Positions 8,862 to 16,958 of a stretch of DNA of 38,444 nucleotides are shown piece after piece (within the stretch, counting starts at the first letter, position 1; each line of letters opens with the position of its first letter). Both the position numbers and the translations under genes were made by a program. Below the pieces are notes generated by a model that had not been told where the DNA came from, did not search any database, and worked only from the letters and a program-made list of their open reading frames with translations. Source of the DNA: Flavobacteriales bacterium (lineage in GTDB: Bacteria > Bacteroidota > Bacteroidia > Flavobacteriales_D > Crocinitomicaceae). The stretch covers positions 1-38,444 of the forward strand of contig RFPM01000007.1 of NCBI GenBank assembly GCA_009926125.1, written 5' to 3'.

Positions 8862-9575
8862 TTATTTTAAACTTTTTTGATCACAGGCAATCATCATTAA
8901 TGTGTCTACATTATCTCCAATTCTGTAATCACTTGGTTTAAAAAGTTCGAAACAGTTGGTCCGCTTTTGTTGATCACTTGAAGTCATATTATCGAAAGCT
9001 ATTGGTTTGTTAGTATAGCTATTTTCGTTGCATTCACAAGCTTGATTTAGTTGTTCTTCAGAAAAAACTGCCACTACGGACTTGTTAAAAAGATCACCGC
9101 CATGCATGTATATCGTAGACCCGACAAAAGAGACCACACCTACTATGGTGAAAATGGCATTGTATTTATTCGGGGCACCTTTTATTAAACCCAAGACCGC
9201 GCTGATGATTCCAAAAGCATTTAATATTAGCGCCATTTTGAATAGTCTTTTGTATCCTAATATAAATTCAAATACAGGTTTTACACTTTCCACATGTTGA
9301 CCGAAAAAATACGCAAATAAGAGAACCACTGAAATAATAAGAGCTATTATTCTAGTTCTTCTTGCAGAATAATCATCTAACATCAATGCATAAAGCGCCA
9401 AAACTAAAGGAAGACAAATTACTGCAATCAACAAAGCCAATAAGATAAATGCCAGAAGTATTAATCCTCCCCCGCCTCCATCAGTACTACCTTTAGGTTT
9501 AAAATTAAAGCCTCCGCTACCATCGGAAACGGCTGTGAAGGTATCACCCTCTTTTATTGTATTAAAAAATCCCAT
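8862..9575 (-). CDS. Four-TM membrane protein with glycine linker, 237 aa
   Basis: A soluble N-terminus (about 1-30) contains several FxF/AVSDGSGGF motifs and ends in GGGGG. Hydrophobic segments follow at about 38-66, 76-92, 110-130 and 140-158. A hydrophilic Cys-containing C-terminus (CECNENS, then two more Cys) ends the protein, consistent with an extracytoplasmic disulfide-bonded tail. The family is unknown. The gene begins seven bases after a 21-codon relic of another gene and is followed after four bases by the lipoprotein gene, suggesting an envelope pair. Confidence 0.6.
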   Translation of the reverse strand: MGFFNTIKEGDTFTAVSDGSGGFNFKPKGSTDGGGGGLILLAFILLALLIAVICLPLVLALYALMLDDYSARRTRIIALIISVVLLFAYFFGQHVESVKPVFEFILGYKRLFKMALILNAFGIISAVLGLIKGAPNKYNAIFTIVGVVSFVGSTIYMHGGDLFNKSVVAVFSEEQLNQACECNENSYTNKPIAFDNMTSSDQQKRTNCFELFKPSDYRIGDNVDTLMMIACDQKSLK

Positions 9576-9582
9576 AGTTATA

Positions 9583-9648
9583 TTATTTAATTTCTTTCAC
9601 AAGGCCATCGTAAATGGCTTGGAGATAGGTGGGTTCGTAGTGGGGCAT
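9583..9648 (-). pseudogene. Relic of the N-terminal module found again at 14737-15036
   Basis: The 21-residue reading MPHYEPTYLQAIYDGLVKEI plus Lys matches the first 19 residues of the gene at 15036 (MPQLEPTYLRYIYDGLLKG) and then stops. The DNA match extends across the start codon into the upstream gene end: bases 9601-9666 and 14989-15054 are identical at 56 of 66 positions. It is too short to fold and looks like the stump left when the rest of the gene was replaced by the membrane-protein gene that follows. Confidence 0.7.
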
Positions 9649-9666
9649 ACTAAATATTTACTATTT
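9601..9666. repeat. Direct repeat, first copy (see 14989-15054)
   Basis: First copy of the 66-base duplicated segment. Here the leader part also encodes the last residues of the 61-aa gene (EIVNI and stop). The two copies are 5.4 kb apart and enclose the whole STAND/DUF2971 group. Confidence 0.8.
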
Positions 9667-9835
9667 CAAAACCTAAAGCAGTTAAAAATCTTACTGCTTC
9701 TTGAGAAACAAACAAATTATAAGGCAACTCTTGGCCTGTTGAAACTTCATGACCCCATGAAATTAAAATGCCATTATTAATCTGATTAATAACTTCATTG
9801 ATATGATTTCGAGTAATGTTCTGTGGTATTGCCAT
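9650..9835 (-). CDS. 61-aa protein resembling the start of the ScoMcrA-type head domain
   Basis: The start MAIPQNITRNHINEVINQIN resembles the N-terminal head domain of ScoMcrA-like restriction endonucleases, whose usual start is IPKNIT..HI..AI..I followed by a GIP and a YPPK motif. Here the rest of that domain and all nuclease parts are missing. The tail EAVRFLTALGFEIVNI is unrelated. It is either a truncated relic or a small stand-alone protein. Its stop overlaps the leader of the 21-codon relic, separated by one base. The last residues (EIVNI) are partly repeated (KIANI) before the second module copy at 15037. Confidence 0.45.
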   Translation of the reverse strand: MAIPQNITRNHINEVINQINNGILISWGHEVSTGQELPYNLFVSQEAVRFLTALGFEIVNI

Positions 9836-9846
9836 AATAAAATAAT

Positions 9847-10413
9847 TTAAAGATATAATGCTCGCGCTCGTTTAAAATTAGACCAAGGTACCCTATTTTC
9901 AATTGAATGAAATTGAATTGATTTATATTTAACGTTTAATACAAATCTTGGATCATGCCCCCTTGCAAGAATTTTATCTTGATTGAAATTATTTTTCCAT
10001 ATTGCTAAAGCGGGCTCGAACAAATTTTGATAATTGTTTTGAAAATCGAAACTGTTTTCTACGAAATTCTGAAATCCAACATTTAAGAGAGAAGCTCTTA
10101 ATTCTTTGAATTCCTTATCATTTAATTGTAGTTGTTGAACATCATACAATGTAGCGTAATGAATCGTAACTCCATTTCCCGCGCTAAAAAATAAGTCTAA
10201 CTTGTCGAGAGTAGGTCTCCCACAAGTACTATAGCATGGTATGTAAGCAAGGTGATAATTATTAAACTTGAAATCTCTCAGAATTTTACAGAAATTAAAT
10301 TCCTCTAAACCTAAATATTTAAAATTACTTTTTACTCTGACAGGAATGCCAAAAGTACTAATTGATTGAGGTGCAGTAAAGTCATTTGTGCTTTGATAGG
10401 TTTTTGCTTTCAT
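9847..10413 (-). CDS. Hypothetical protein, 188 aa
   Basis: I do not recognise a family. The protein is soluble, rich in Asn, Phe and Tyr, without signal peptide or TM segment. It has two Cys (YIPCYSTCGRP, about residues 58-68) and a His pair near the end (ARGHDPRF and IQFHSIENR). Alternating hydrophobic strands suggest an alpha/beta fold. It sits 50 bases downstream of the STAND NTPase and 11 bases before the 61-aa gene on the same strand, so it is probably co-transcribed with the defence genes. Confidence 0.55.
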   Translation of the reverse strand: MKAKTYQSTNDFTAPQSISTFGIPVRVKSNFKYLGLEEFNFCKILRDFKFNNYHLAYIPCYSTCGRPTLDKLDLFFSAGNGVTIHYATLYDVQQLQLNDKEFKELRASLLNVGFQNFVENSFDFQNNYQNLFEPALAIWKNNFNQDKILARGHDPRFVLNVKYKSIQFHSIENRVPWSNFKRARALYL

Positions 10414-10463
10414 GTCAGTGGATATTTAGGTTCTTTTATTTAGAGTATATTACAAAATTTGAT

Positions 10464-13400
10464 TTATCCGAATTTTAACTCTTTAATCCAATTTGGAATA
10501 TTTTTTAATTGCTTCATTTCTTTCGCTAGACGCACAACATTCTTAGCCGATTCGATTGATTTCAAGTTCTCTATTCCTCCTTCCAAATTGTCTTTTCTAA
10601 ATTCTGCCGATTCAATATAGGATAAAAGAGCTTCATTCATTAAGCCCAATTTCTCCTGGCTTTCTCCAAGTTTTAAAAATACTTCACCATCTTTTTTTAC
10701 ATTTAGCGCAAGTTTATAATTCTCGATTGCATTTCCAAAGTCATTCAAATAAAAAAAGCAGTTTCCAATTCCATCATAATAAAAAAGGAGGCGTTTAAGT
10801 TCATTATTTCGTTGGTCTATTTCAAGTGTTTCTTCATAAAGAGCAAGAGCATCTTGATGAAAACCATTTGTATATAAACAGGATGCATAGGTATAAATAA
10901 ATTTTACTAATCTAAAATCATACGAGTTAAAAATTTTCCTTGCAATGGATAATGCTTTAAAAAAATAATCTTTTTCCTTTACTGTTTCTTTCAAATTAAA
11001 GTAGGTGCTTCCAATATTATGGCAAATCATTGCTATAAAAAAAGTAAATTCTCCTTGCTCTTTAGAAAAGATGAAATATGCTTTCTCAAAATACTCAAGT
11101 GCTAATTCAAAATCACCTTTTCCTTTATAAATTACTCCAATACCATTCATTACAAATGCCACATCAATAGAATTTTCGCCGAATAATTCTTTATTTAATT
11201 TCAAAGCTTTTTCTTTCCAAATAATAGCTTCATCAAAATCTTTCAAATTACCATATACAACTCCAATATTACTACAAACCTTTGCAACTAAATCTTTGGA
11301 TGTATTTAATTGGCTTACTCTAATTTCATAACATTTTTTATAATAGTGTAGGGCTGATTTATAATTTGATTGTTTAGTCTCAATTCTTGCAATTTCATTT
11401 AATATCTCATGATCATCATGATTCATTATGAAAATTGAATCTATTTCTTTTCTATATTGAATTTCATCGCTTCCGAATAAATCATTTAAAGTTTTCAAAG
11501 CGATAAGAATTTCTTGTTTTGATTTAAGGGTGTTTATTTTTTTTAATTCAAGAAGAATATTCTTTACTTTTTCAAATTCTTGCAACTCATCTAAGGTTGA
11601 AATCAATTTCCATAAAAAATGCCAATCATTGTTTGTTGGTTCTTGCATTAACTTTTGAATGGTAACTTGACTATCATATGTTTTAATGAAAATAAGTACA
11701 GGTTTAAAACATAAATTATAATATTCTTCCCCTAGATCAATTAGTTCTGTTGTTAATGACAAATCTCCGGTAATTGCTCTCTGACTCAAAAACACCTCGA
11801 TGGATGTTCTCTTTAATTTGTTACCTTCTTGTAATATTTCAATGATTTCATTTACTGTTGAAACTTTTTTATTAAACAACAAAAGTTTTCCTAATAAATG
11901 AAATAGTGCTCCTTCAACTGTCATTGAAATGTATACATCCAAATCTTTGATGTAACGACTAATCCAACCTATATTTTTTAATCTAGGGTAAGGTGAATTT
12001 ATTAGATCAATTGTAAAGAAATCTTTAAATTTCTTGTTTTTTAACAAGTCATCAAGCAGTAACTCATTTTTTCCTTGATTCCAAATTTCATCTGTAATGG
12101 TTTCTAAAAACTCTAATTCGGCATCCGAGAAAGTTTCGAGCCAATCCTCCCAAATATTTAGATGTTTGTTCCCTTTTTTAGGTAATGATTTACCATGATA
12201 AGTCTCCAAAAACAGACGTAAAACAAGTGGATTACTCAAATGAGTATACAATGCCCTGTCATAAGTGGAAAGGTCATCAAATGAAAAAAGCGGTTTATAC
12301 TTATTCTTGTCTTTCTGATTGTATCTTTCCCAAGCGCCTTTCATTTCTTTCATGTCAAGGGCTATTAACCAGAAGGAATAATCGCCTAATTCTGTTTCAT
12401 TGTCCTTGTTTTCGCCATAAAGTAAGTTATAGTCATTTTCAGAAACGATATAGCGATTTAATTCGGCTTTTGTATTTGCTCTATTTGTCACAACAAACTT
12501 TATACTTCCTGGAATAAATAGCTTACTGAGATCAATAATTTCCCTCCAAATTTCTTCTGCATTATTTGCTTCATTTAAACCATCAATTAAAATAAAAGTA
12601 GGTTCTGACTGTGTTCCTGCAATAGAATCATAATTTTCTAATCCTTGTTGTACATCGATGTTTAGTAAATAGGCAATTTGCTCTTTCAAGGAGTGTTTTT
12701 CCATTCGTCCTGCTCGAATGAGAAGGCTTGGTAAATCGCGCTCGGCATATTGCTTTTGTATCTCCACAAGCAAGTTAGTTTTACCACTTCCCGCCTCTGC
12801 CACAATAAAAAAGATGTTGGCTCTTGCTCCAATCCATTCGCGCAACTTGATTTCCATTTCTTCCCGGTGTTGGTAAATACCAGGAATGATTTTTTTCTCA
12901 GAAATAAGTGTATTTAACAATAATTTATTTTCCTCTGCAATTCGCTTTAAAAATTCATCTTTTGTAAAAGCTTCTGGAGCGAATGGAGTTTCCTTTTGTT
13001 TATCACGAAGTAATAAATTTAATTTTTCAAGAATTTTACCTGAAGTTTGCTTTTCTGTTCCTTCAGGACTAAAAAACTTGATGGTTTTACCTGTGTAAGA
13101 TTCATAGGTTAATAGTTGCTCTTTGTCCTCCTTTCCTATTGAAACTTCACCAGGAACAACAAAAAATGGCAATATGTCCATGGAATTGCCTTCTGGGTTT
13201 TCAATCCAAACTCGAGAAGATATTTGGTTGCCCTTTTCCACCAAACTGATTTCTGCTGATTTCAATAAATAGTTTTCTCCGTGCTCACATTTAAACATTG
13301 AGTATTCTTCGGGGAATTTCATTTGCGCAAGAAGATCTCTGAAAATTGGAAAATACATTTCCCAATGATAAACAGCTTCACTTTCGTCGAGGGTAAGCCC

Positions 13401-13991
13401 ATGACCAAGAAAACGATTTCTGAAATTAATTAACATTCCAATTGCAGTTGCTTCTTGTTTCTTCAATTGAATGTCACCATTAGCATCAATAATTTCAATC
13501 TCGCCTTTAAAAAGCTTCCTTTTTTTCCCGGACTCGATCAAATCATAATAACTAAGCAAATCTGAGCAGAAAAACGAATGATTGTTTTCTTTCAGATAAG
13601 ATAAAGTTTCTCTAATATACTGGTTCCAAGATCCGAAAGAAGGCTCGGCCAATGCTTGTTGAAACAATGCAACCATTTTTTTATCCTTTAAAGGACTAAT
13701 GAAAAACTCAGATGCTGCAATCAAACCCAAGTACTTAAGAAAATTCAGAAAAGTATCTTTGAGTAAGTTGATTTTTGTCCATGCATGTTTTTCCATTAAA
13801 GTTCGCTTTAAGGGATAAGCAATGACATAAGGTAAATTTGAAATCAATTGTTCGTCCTCTTCCGATAGAAGTGGTTTTTCAATGAGTTCAATAAGATTTT
13901 GTTGACAAACTGGGCAATTCATACTCATAGGAAATGTAGCCTTAGATATGGAAATTGCGCAAGTTGGATTTATGCAGATATATTCACTCAT
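10464..13991 (-). CDS. STAND NTPase: zinc ribbon, HEPN-like RNxxxxH, NACHT, TPR repeats (candidate anti-phage sensor)
   Basis: 1175 residues in a signal-transducing ATPase layout. A zinc ribbon (C6, C11, C26, C29) opens the protein. A helical region (about 60-220) carries RNRFLGH (R191-H197), which fits the RNxxxxH motif of HEPN ribonucleases. The NACHT-type NTPase follows: Walker A AEAGSGKTN near residue 400 and Walker B FILIDGLNEA near 465. A helical linker leads to at least six TPR-like repeats (about 860-1150, for example YKSALHYYKKCYEIR and FELALEYFEKAYFIF). STAND proteins of this kind (Avs, bNACHT) sense phage proteins through the C-terminal repeats and activate an N-terminal effector. 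Here the effector would be the HEPN-like part; this is inference. It follows the DUF2971 gene by 36 bases. Confidence 0.85.
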   Translation of the reverse strand: MSEYICINPTCAISISKATFPMSMNCPVCQQNLIELIEKPLLSEEDEQLISNLPYVIAYPLKRTLMEKHAWTKINLLKDTFLNFLKYLGLIAASEFFISPLKDKKMVALFQQALAEPSFGSWNQYIRETLSYLKENNHSFFCSDLLSYYDLIESGKKRKLFKGEIEIIDANGDIQLKKQEATAIGMLINFRNRFLGHGLTLDESEAVYHWEMYFPIFRDLLAQMKFPEEYSMFKCEHGENYLLKSAEISLVEKGNQISSRVWIENPEGNSMDILPFFVVPGEVSIGKEDKEQLLTYESYTGKTIKFFSPEGTEKQTSGKILEKLNLLLRDKQKETPFAPEAFTKDEFLKRIAEENKLLLNTLISEKKIIPGIYQHREEMEIKLREWIGARANIFFIVAEAGSGKTNLLVEIQKQYAERDLPSLLIRAGRMEKHSLKEQIAYLLNIDVQQGLENYDSIAGTQSEPTFILIDGLNEANNAEEIWREIIDLSKLFIPGSIKFVVTNRANTKAELNRYIVSENDYNLLYGENKDNETELGDYSFWLIALDMKEMKGAWERYNQKDKNKYKPLFSFDDLSTYDRALYTHLSNPLVLRLFLETYHGKSLPKKGNKHLNIWEDWLETFSDAELEFLETITDEIWNQGKNELLLDDLLKNKKFKDFFTIDLINSPYPRLKNIGWISRYIKDLDVYISMTVEGALFHLLGKLLLFNKKVSTVNEIIEILQEGNKLKRTSIEVFLSQRAITGDLSLTTELIDLGEEYYNLCFKPVLIFIKTYDSQVTIQKLMQEPTNNDWHFLWKLISTLDELQEFEKVKNILLELKKINTLKSKQEILIALKTLNDLFGSDEIQYRKEIDSIFIMNHDDHEILNEIARIETKQSNYKSALHYYKKCYEIRVSQLNTSKDLVAKVCSNIGVVYGNLKDFDEAIIWKEKALKLNKELFGENSIDVAFVMNGIGVIYKGKGDFELALEYFEKAYFIFSKEQGEFTFFIAMICHNIGSTYFNLKETVKEKDYFFKALSIARKIFNSYDFRLVKFIYTYASCLYTNGFHQDALALYEETLEIDQRNNELKRLLFYYDGIGNCFFYLNDFGNAIENYKLALNVKKDGEVFLKLGESQEKLGLMNEALLSYIESAEFRKDNLEGGIENLKSIESAKNVVRLAKEMKQLKNIPNWIKELKFG

Positions 13992-14027
13992 GACTAGATT
14001 ATTTTTTCATTATTTCGATATAATTTT

Positions 14028-14765
14028 TTAGTCTAAGATAATTGGACCTCTTTTTATTTCATTATAAAGTGTTGCTTGTGAAAGTTTTATCTGAAACTGA
14101 ATTTTAAAAAACTCTTTAAATAGTTTAGATTGATTTTTTCCTATCCTAGGATCAAGCGAATAGTTTTGGGTGAAGTCTCTGATATCAGCTCGAATACTTA
14201 ATTTTTTTGAAGTTTTTTGTTCTTTAGGTATAATCATGATTCTCAATTCATTTTCATATTCGAAAGCTTTTCGTTTTTGAATCATCAAATCGATTTGGGA
14301 TTTTCCAATAGAAGACTCTTTCAATTCAGAAATCAGTTCTTGTTTATTAGCATCTAGTTCAAAAAACTCCTTTGTGCTCTTGTAATTTACTTTTCCTATG
14401 TAAATTTCAACATTATAAATTTTATCAAGAAATATATTAATAAAATCCTCCGTTTTAAAGGTTAGACGTATTCCATCTTCCAAAGGGGAATAAACTTTCC
14501 AAAAAGCTTCACTGCTGCTGGTTCCAGTAAAACATAAAGCAAATAGTCTATCTCTAACAGGTAATTGTATTTTTTTTCCTGATAAAATGTAATCTCTTTC
14601 GTAAAAAAACTTTTCAAATGGATCATTCCAACTAGCTGGATTCACAAATGTTAACTTATTCGTATTTAACATACTTGTGAAACGATCTATAGTTGTATGA
14701 TGATGAATTCTTTTGTATTCCTTCAAAAGCTCCTCTTTAGTAATGTTTATATAATGTATTGGCAT
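14028..14765 (-). CDS. DUF2971 family protein
   Basis: The family pattern is clear: helix with IHHHTTIDRFTSMLNTNKL, then TFVNPASWNDPFEKFF (about 39-54), CFTGTSSSEAFWKVYSP (about 78-94) with the family's Cys-Phe...Trp...Tyr-Ser, GIRLTF, and late KRKAFEYENELRIM (about 164-177). DUF2971 proteins are about 230-300 aa, of unknown biochemistry, and often found next to defence genes. It overlaps the truncated module gene by 29 bases and lies directly upstream of the STAND NTPase, suggesting joint expression. Confidence 0.8.
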   Translation of the reverse strand: MPIHYINITKEELLKEYKRIHHHTTIDRFTSMLNTNKLTFVNPASWNDPFEKFFYERDYILSGKKIQLPVRDRLFALCFTGTSSSEAFWKVYSPLEDGIRLTFKTEDFINIFLDKIYNVEIYIGKVNYKSTKEFFELDANKQELISELKESSIGKSQIDLMIQKRKAFEYENELRIMIIPKEQKTSKKLSIRADIRDFTQNYSLDPRIGKNQSKLFKEFFKIQFQIKLSQATLYNEIKRGPIILD

Positions 14766-15036
14766 ATTCCTTTATTAATTTTTCAAATCCATTATCAGTT
14801 AAATTACCCAATACTTCAGCAACAAATACCGCGCTTACTTCTTTTTTCAAAAGTGCCCAAATTGCAAAGCGCTGCAATAGTTTTTGGCGTTCCACAACAG
14901 AAATAAGCTCGTCGAAGGCTTCATCATAAAGACCAATCAAACCATCGGGCAATTCTGCGGCGTTTTCTGGATGGATGCTTCCTTTGAGAAGGCCATCGTA
15001 GATGTAGCGGAGATAGGTGGGTTCGAGTTGGGGCAT
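14737..15036 (-). CDS. Stand-alone N-terminal module (probably truncated STAND or defence protein), 99 aa
   Basis: The first 77 residues, from MPQLEPTYLRYIYDGLLKG through the ERQKLLQRFAIWALLKKEVS segment to AEVLG, form a helical module that I recall as the N-terminus of larger Bacteroidota NTPases. Here it ends after a short unrelated tail (NLTDNGFEKLIKEY...) that overlaps the start of the DUF2971 gene. It may be a truncated copy whose body was replaced by the DUF2971 and STAND genes, or an independent adaptor. A 21-residue copy of the same start lies at 9583-9648. Confidence 0.6.
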   Translation of the reverse strand: MPQLEPTYLRYIYDGLLKGSIHPENAAELPDGLIGLYDEAFDELISVVERQKLLQRFAIWALLKKEVSAVFVAEVLGNLTDNGFEKLIKEYANTLYKHY

Positions 15037-15054
15037 ACTAAATATTCGCTATTT
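14989..15054. repeat. Direct repeat, second copy of bases 9601-9666
   Basis: This 66-base segment matches 9601-9666 at 56 positions without gaps. It covers the first codons of the N-terminal module and 18 bases in front of its ATG. In both copies the leader ends AATATTTAGTATGCCCCA on the minus strand. It marks a likely recombination junction on each side of the STAND locus. Confidence 0.8.
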
Positions 15055-15374
15055 TTACAATCAACTGTTAATTTGTTGAATATATAAATTTCAACTGACA
15101 TTTTACTTTGTTTTGCAAAATAAATCGCACCCTGAATGGCAACATTTTATGATTGTATGACATTATGTTTGATTTTTCTAAAATAGCATAAAGCCAAATA
15201 GAAAGTTTTTGGAATTATTTTTAGCTGATAAAGTAACACCTTGAAGGTATCTATTAAGCTAATTTTGGGATAATCAGTAATAACCAGAGTTCGATTATTA
15301 AAATTAGATTCAGATTTTACTTTCGAACTCAGGTTAATAGTTTTACTTCTATTCTTTTTCGATAATAGCCAAGA
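15055..15374. other. Intergenic stretch without a visible gene
   Basis: AT-rich DNA between the module gene and the DUF4143 ATPase, both on the minus strand. Just upstream of the module ATG a short in-frame remnant on the minus strand reads QLIVKIANI and stop (about 15039-15068), the counterpart of EIVNI before the first copy. I see no TAnnTTTG box, RNA gene or clear terminator. Confidence 0.5.
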
Positions 15375-16502
15375 TTATAATTGATTTTTTCTAACAAACT
15401 CTCGGAAATTATCTTTGTCAATCAGGCTGCCAGTTGCATCGTATTCACGCAAAAATGCTGTAGGGATTTTGGCTGAACCTTTGCTTTTCCATTTAAATTC
15501 AAAGGCAGTTAATTGACCATTTGAGTCTTCTACAAAGTCGATCTCTTGTTTTTGTACCGTTCGCCAGAAATAGTTGTTGGTGTACATCTGATTGTATTGT
15601 TGCAATTTTATGCGTTCAGCGATTAAAAAGTTTTCCCACAAAGCACCTTTATCAGCCCGTAAATCCAATGGATTGAGGTTGTTGATGATCATGTTGCGAA
15701 TGCCATTGTCGTAAAAATAAATCTTACGGTTATTTTTGATTTCATTGCGTTGGTTTCTACTGAAACTATTTAACCTAAAGACAATAAACGTTTTTTCTAA
15801 AAGATCGATGTATTTAGAAACTGTCGCTTTGTCAATTTGCAGCATATTGGATAATTCATTATAGGATACTTCACTTCCTAGTTGCAAGGCCAATGCTTTC
15901 AATAATTTATCCAACAAATCGGGCTTCTTAATTCCAGTTAAAGACAAAACATCCTTGTATAAATAACTTGAGGTAAGTTGCTTTAATACTTCACGTGCGT
16001 CGGAACGATTGTTCAATACATCTGGATACATCCCATAAATCAATCTTTCTTCAAGTTGAACACTTGCCTCGACATATCCAACATGATTTTCAAATTCCTC
16101 CCAACTAATTGGGAATAACTGGTATTCAAACTTTCTTCCGGTTAAAGGTTCTTGGGTTGAATGACTGATTTCCAGCGCAGATGAACCACTAATTAATAAT
16201 TGCACATCTGAAAATTGGTCGGTAATCATTTTTGCAATGAGTCCGATATCTTTGATCCGCTGTGCTTCATCGATAAAAATGATGCGATTTTTTCCAATGA
16301 TGGCTTTTAATTTAGAAACACCCGCATTTTCTAATAAATCTCTAATTTCAGGATCGTCTCCGTTTAGAAATAGAAAATCTTTTCCCTCCAGACATGCGTT
16401 AATCAAGGTCGTTTTCCCAACCTGTCTTGGTCCAAGCAACACAATGGCTTTCCCTTTATTAAACTTAGCAATTAGCGTTGTGTATAAATCTCTTTTTATC
16501 AT
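15375..16502 (-). CDS. AAA ATPase with DUF4143 domain
   Basis: The ATPase part has Walker A LLGPRQVGKTT (about 21-31 from this start), Walker B IIFIDEAQ and the sensor-like LISGSSALEI, followed by LTGRKFEYQLFPISWEEF, a typical family segment. A winged-helix-like segment and the C-terminal DUF4143 region with WRTVQKQEIDFVED and TAFEFKW follow; the D...ExK pattern there recalls a PD-(D/E)xK fold. These proteins are common in accessory regions; their substrate is unknown. An ATG 42 bases upstream (16544) is in frame, but 16502 is preferred: it matches the usual family start (MIKRDLY) and sits just after a TATATTTG promoter box that the longer version would contain. Confidence 0.85.
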   Translation of the reverse strand: MIKRDLYTTLIAKFNKGKAIVLLGPRQVGKTTLINACLEGKDFLFLNGDDPEIRDLLENAGVSKLKAIIGKNRIIFIDEAQRIKDIGLIAKMITDQFSDVQLLISGSSALEISHSTQEPLTGRKFEYQLFPISWEEFENHVGYVEASVQLEERLIYGMYPDVLNNRSDAREVLKQLTSSYLYKDVLSLTGIKKPDLLDKLLKALALQLGSEVSYNELSNMLQIDKATVSKYIDLLEKTFIVFRLNSFSRNQRNEIKNNRKIYFYDNGIRNMIINNLNPLDLRADKGALWENFLIAERIKLQQYNQMYTNNYFWRTVQKQEIDFVEDSNGQLTAFEFKWKSKGSAKIPTAFLREYDATGSLIDKDNFREFVRKNQL

Positions 16503-16508
16503 AATCCC

Positions 16509-16516
16509 CAAATATA
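16509..16516 (-). promoter_or_regulatory. Bacteroidota-type -7 box before the DUF4143 gene
   Basis: Minus-strand TATATTTG matches TAnnTTTG exactly, seven bases before the ATG at 16502. A TTG lies 25 bases further upstream, slightly beyond the usual spacing, so the -33 assignment is weak. The leader would be almost absent. Confidence 0.4.
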
Positions 16517-16700
16517 ATGCATTTTCAGGGAACTTAATCCCCAAATCCCCATTTATTTAGTGTTAAAAATTTATTTTTCTCAGCTTTCATTGTAAAGATC
16601 AGTCTTTTTACAAGAATCTATCTGAAGTTTTTTTTAGATATACTTGTTACTTTTTATTCTCTTAAGCGTTATAAAAAATAACCAATTAAATTATTTAGTC

Positions 16701-16949
16701 ATGTCAAAAATAGAAACATTAATGAAGGAAAATAAAAAATTATGGATAGAGGGATTTCTATTTGGTAGTATTGCTATAATGGAATTAGGTATTTTAATTT
16801 TCAAACAACAAGCTAACAATTTTATGATTGCAGCATGTATTTTAATATTTTTTGGTTTAGGGCTTTCTTCATGGGTAGCGTTTGCAACGATTATAATGAA
16901 CAAAAAAACAATCCTTAGGACTAAAGAATTTGAAGAGAAATTTAAATAG
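16701..16949 (+). CDS. Small two-TM membrane protein, 82 aa
   Basis: The start at 16701 (MSKIETLMKENKKLW) is preferred over an in-frame ATG at 16644, whose extra 19 residues look non-coding. A polar N-terminus is followed by two hydrophobic segments (about 15-33 and 39-63) and a charged tail. The family is unknown. It lies between the divergent ATPase gene and the convergent thioesterase gene, whose stop is ten bases away. Confidence 0.55.
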   Translation: MSKIETLMKENKKLWIEGFLFGSIAIMELGILIFKQQANNFMIAACILIFFGLGLSSWVAFATIIMNKKTILRTKEFEEKFK

Positions 16950-16958
16950 AATTTTCTA

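Noticed and set aside
12185-12517. Plus-strand ORF of 110 codons
   Set aside because: Antisense of the STAND NTPase coding region with its clear motifs.
16503-16544. Upstream in-frame start for the DUF4143 ATPase
   Set aside because: The extra 14 residues are unlike the family and would contain the TATATTTG promoter box.
16644-16700. Upstream in-frame start for the small two-TM protein
   Set aside because: Extra 19 residues look like translated AT-rich leader; the ATG at 16701 has the better start context.
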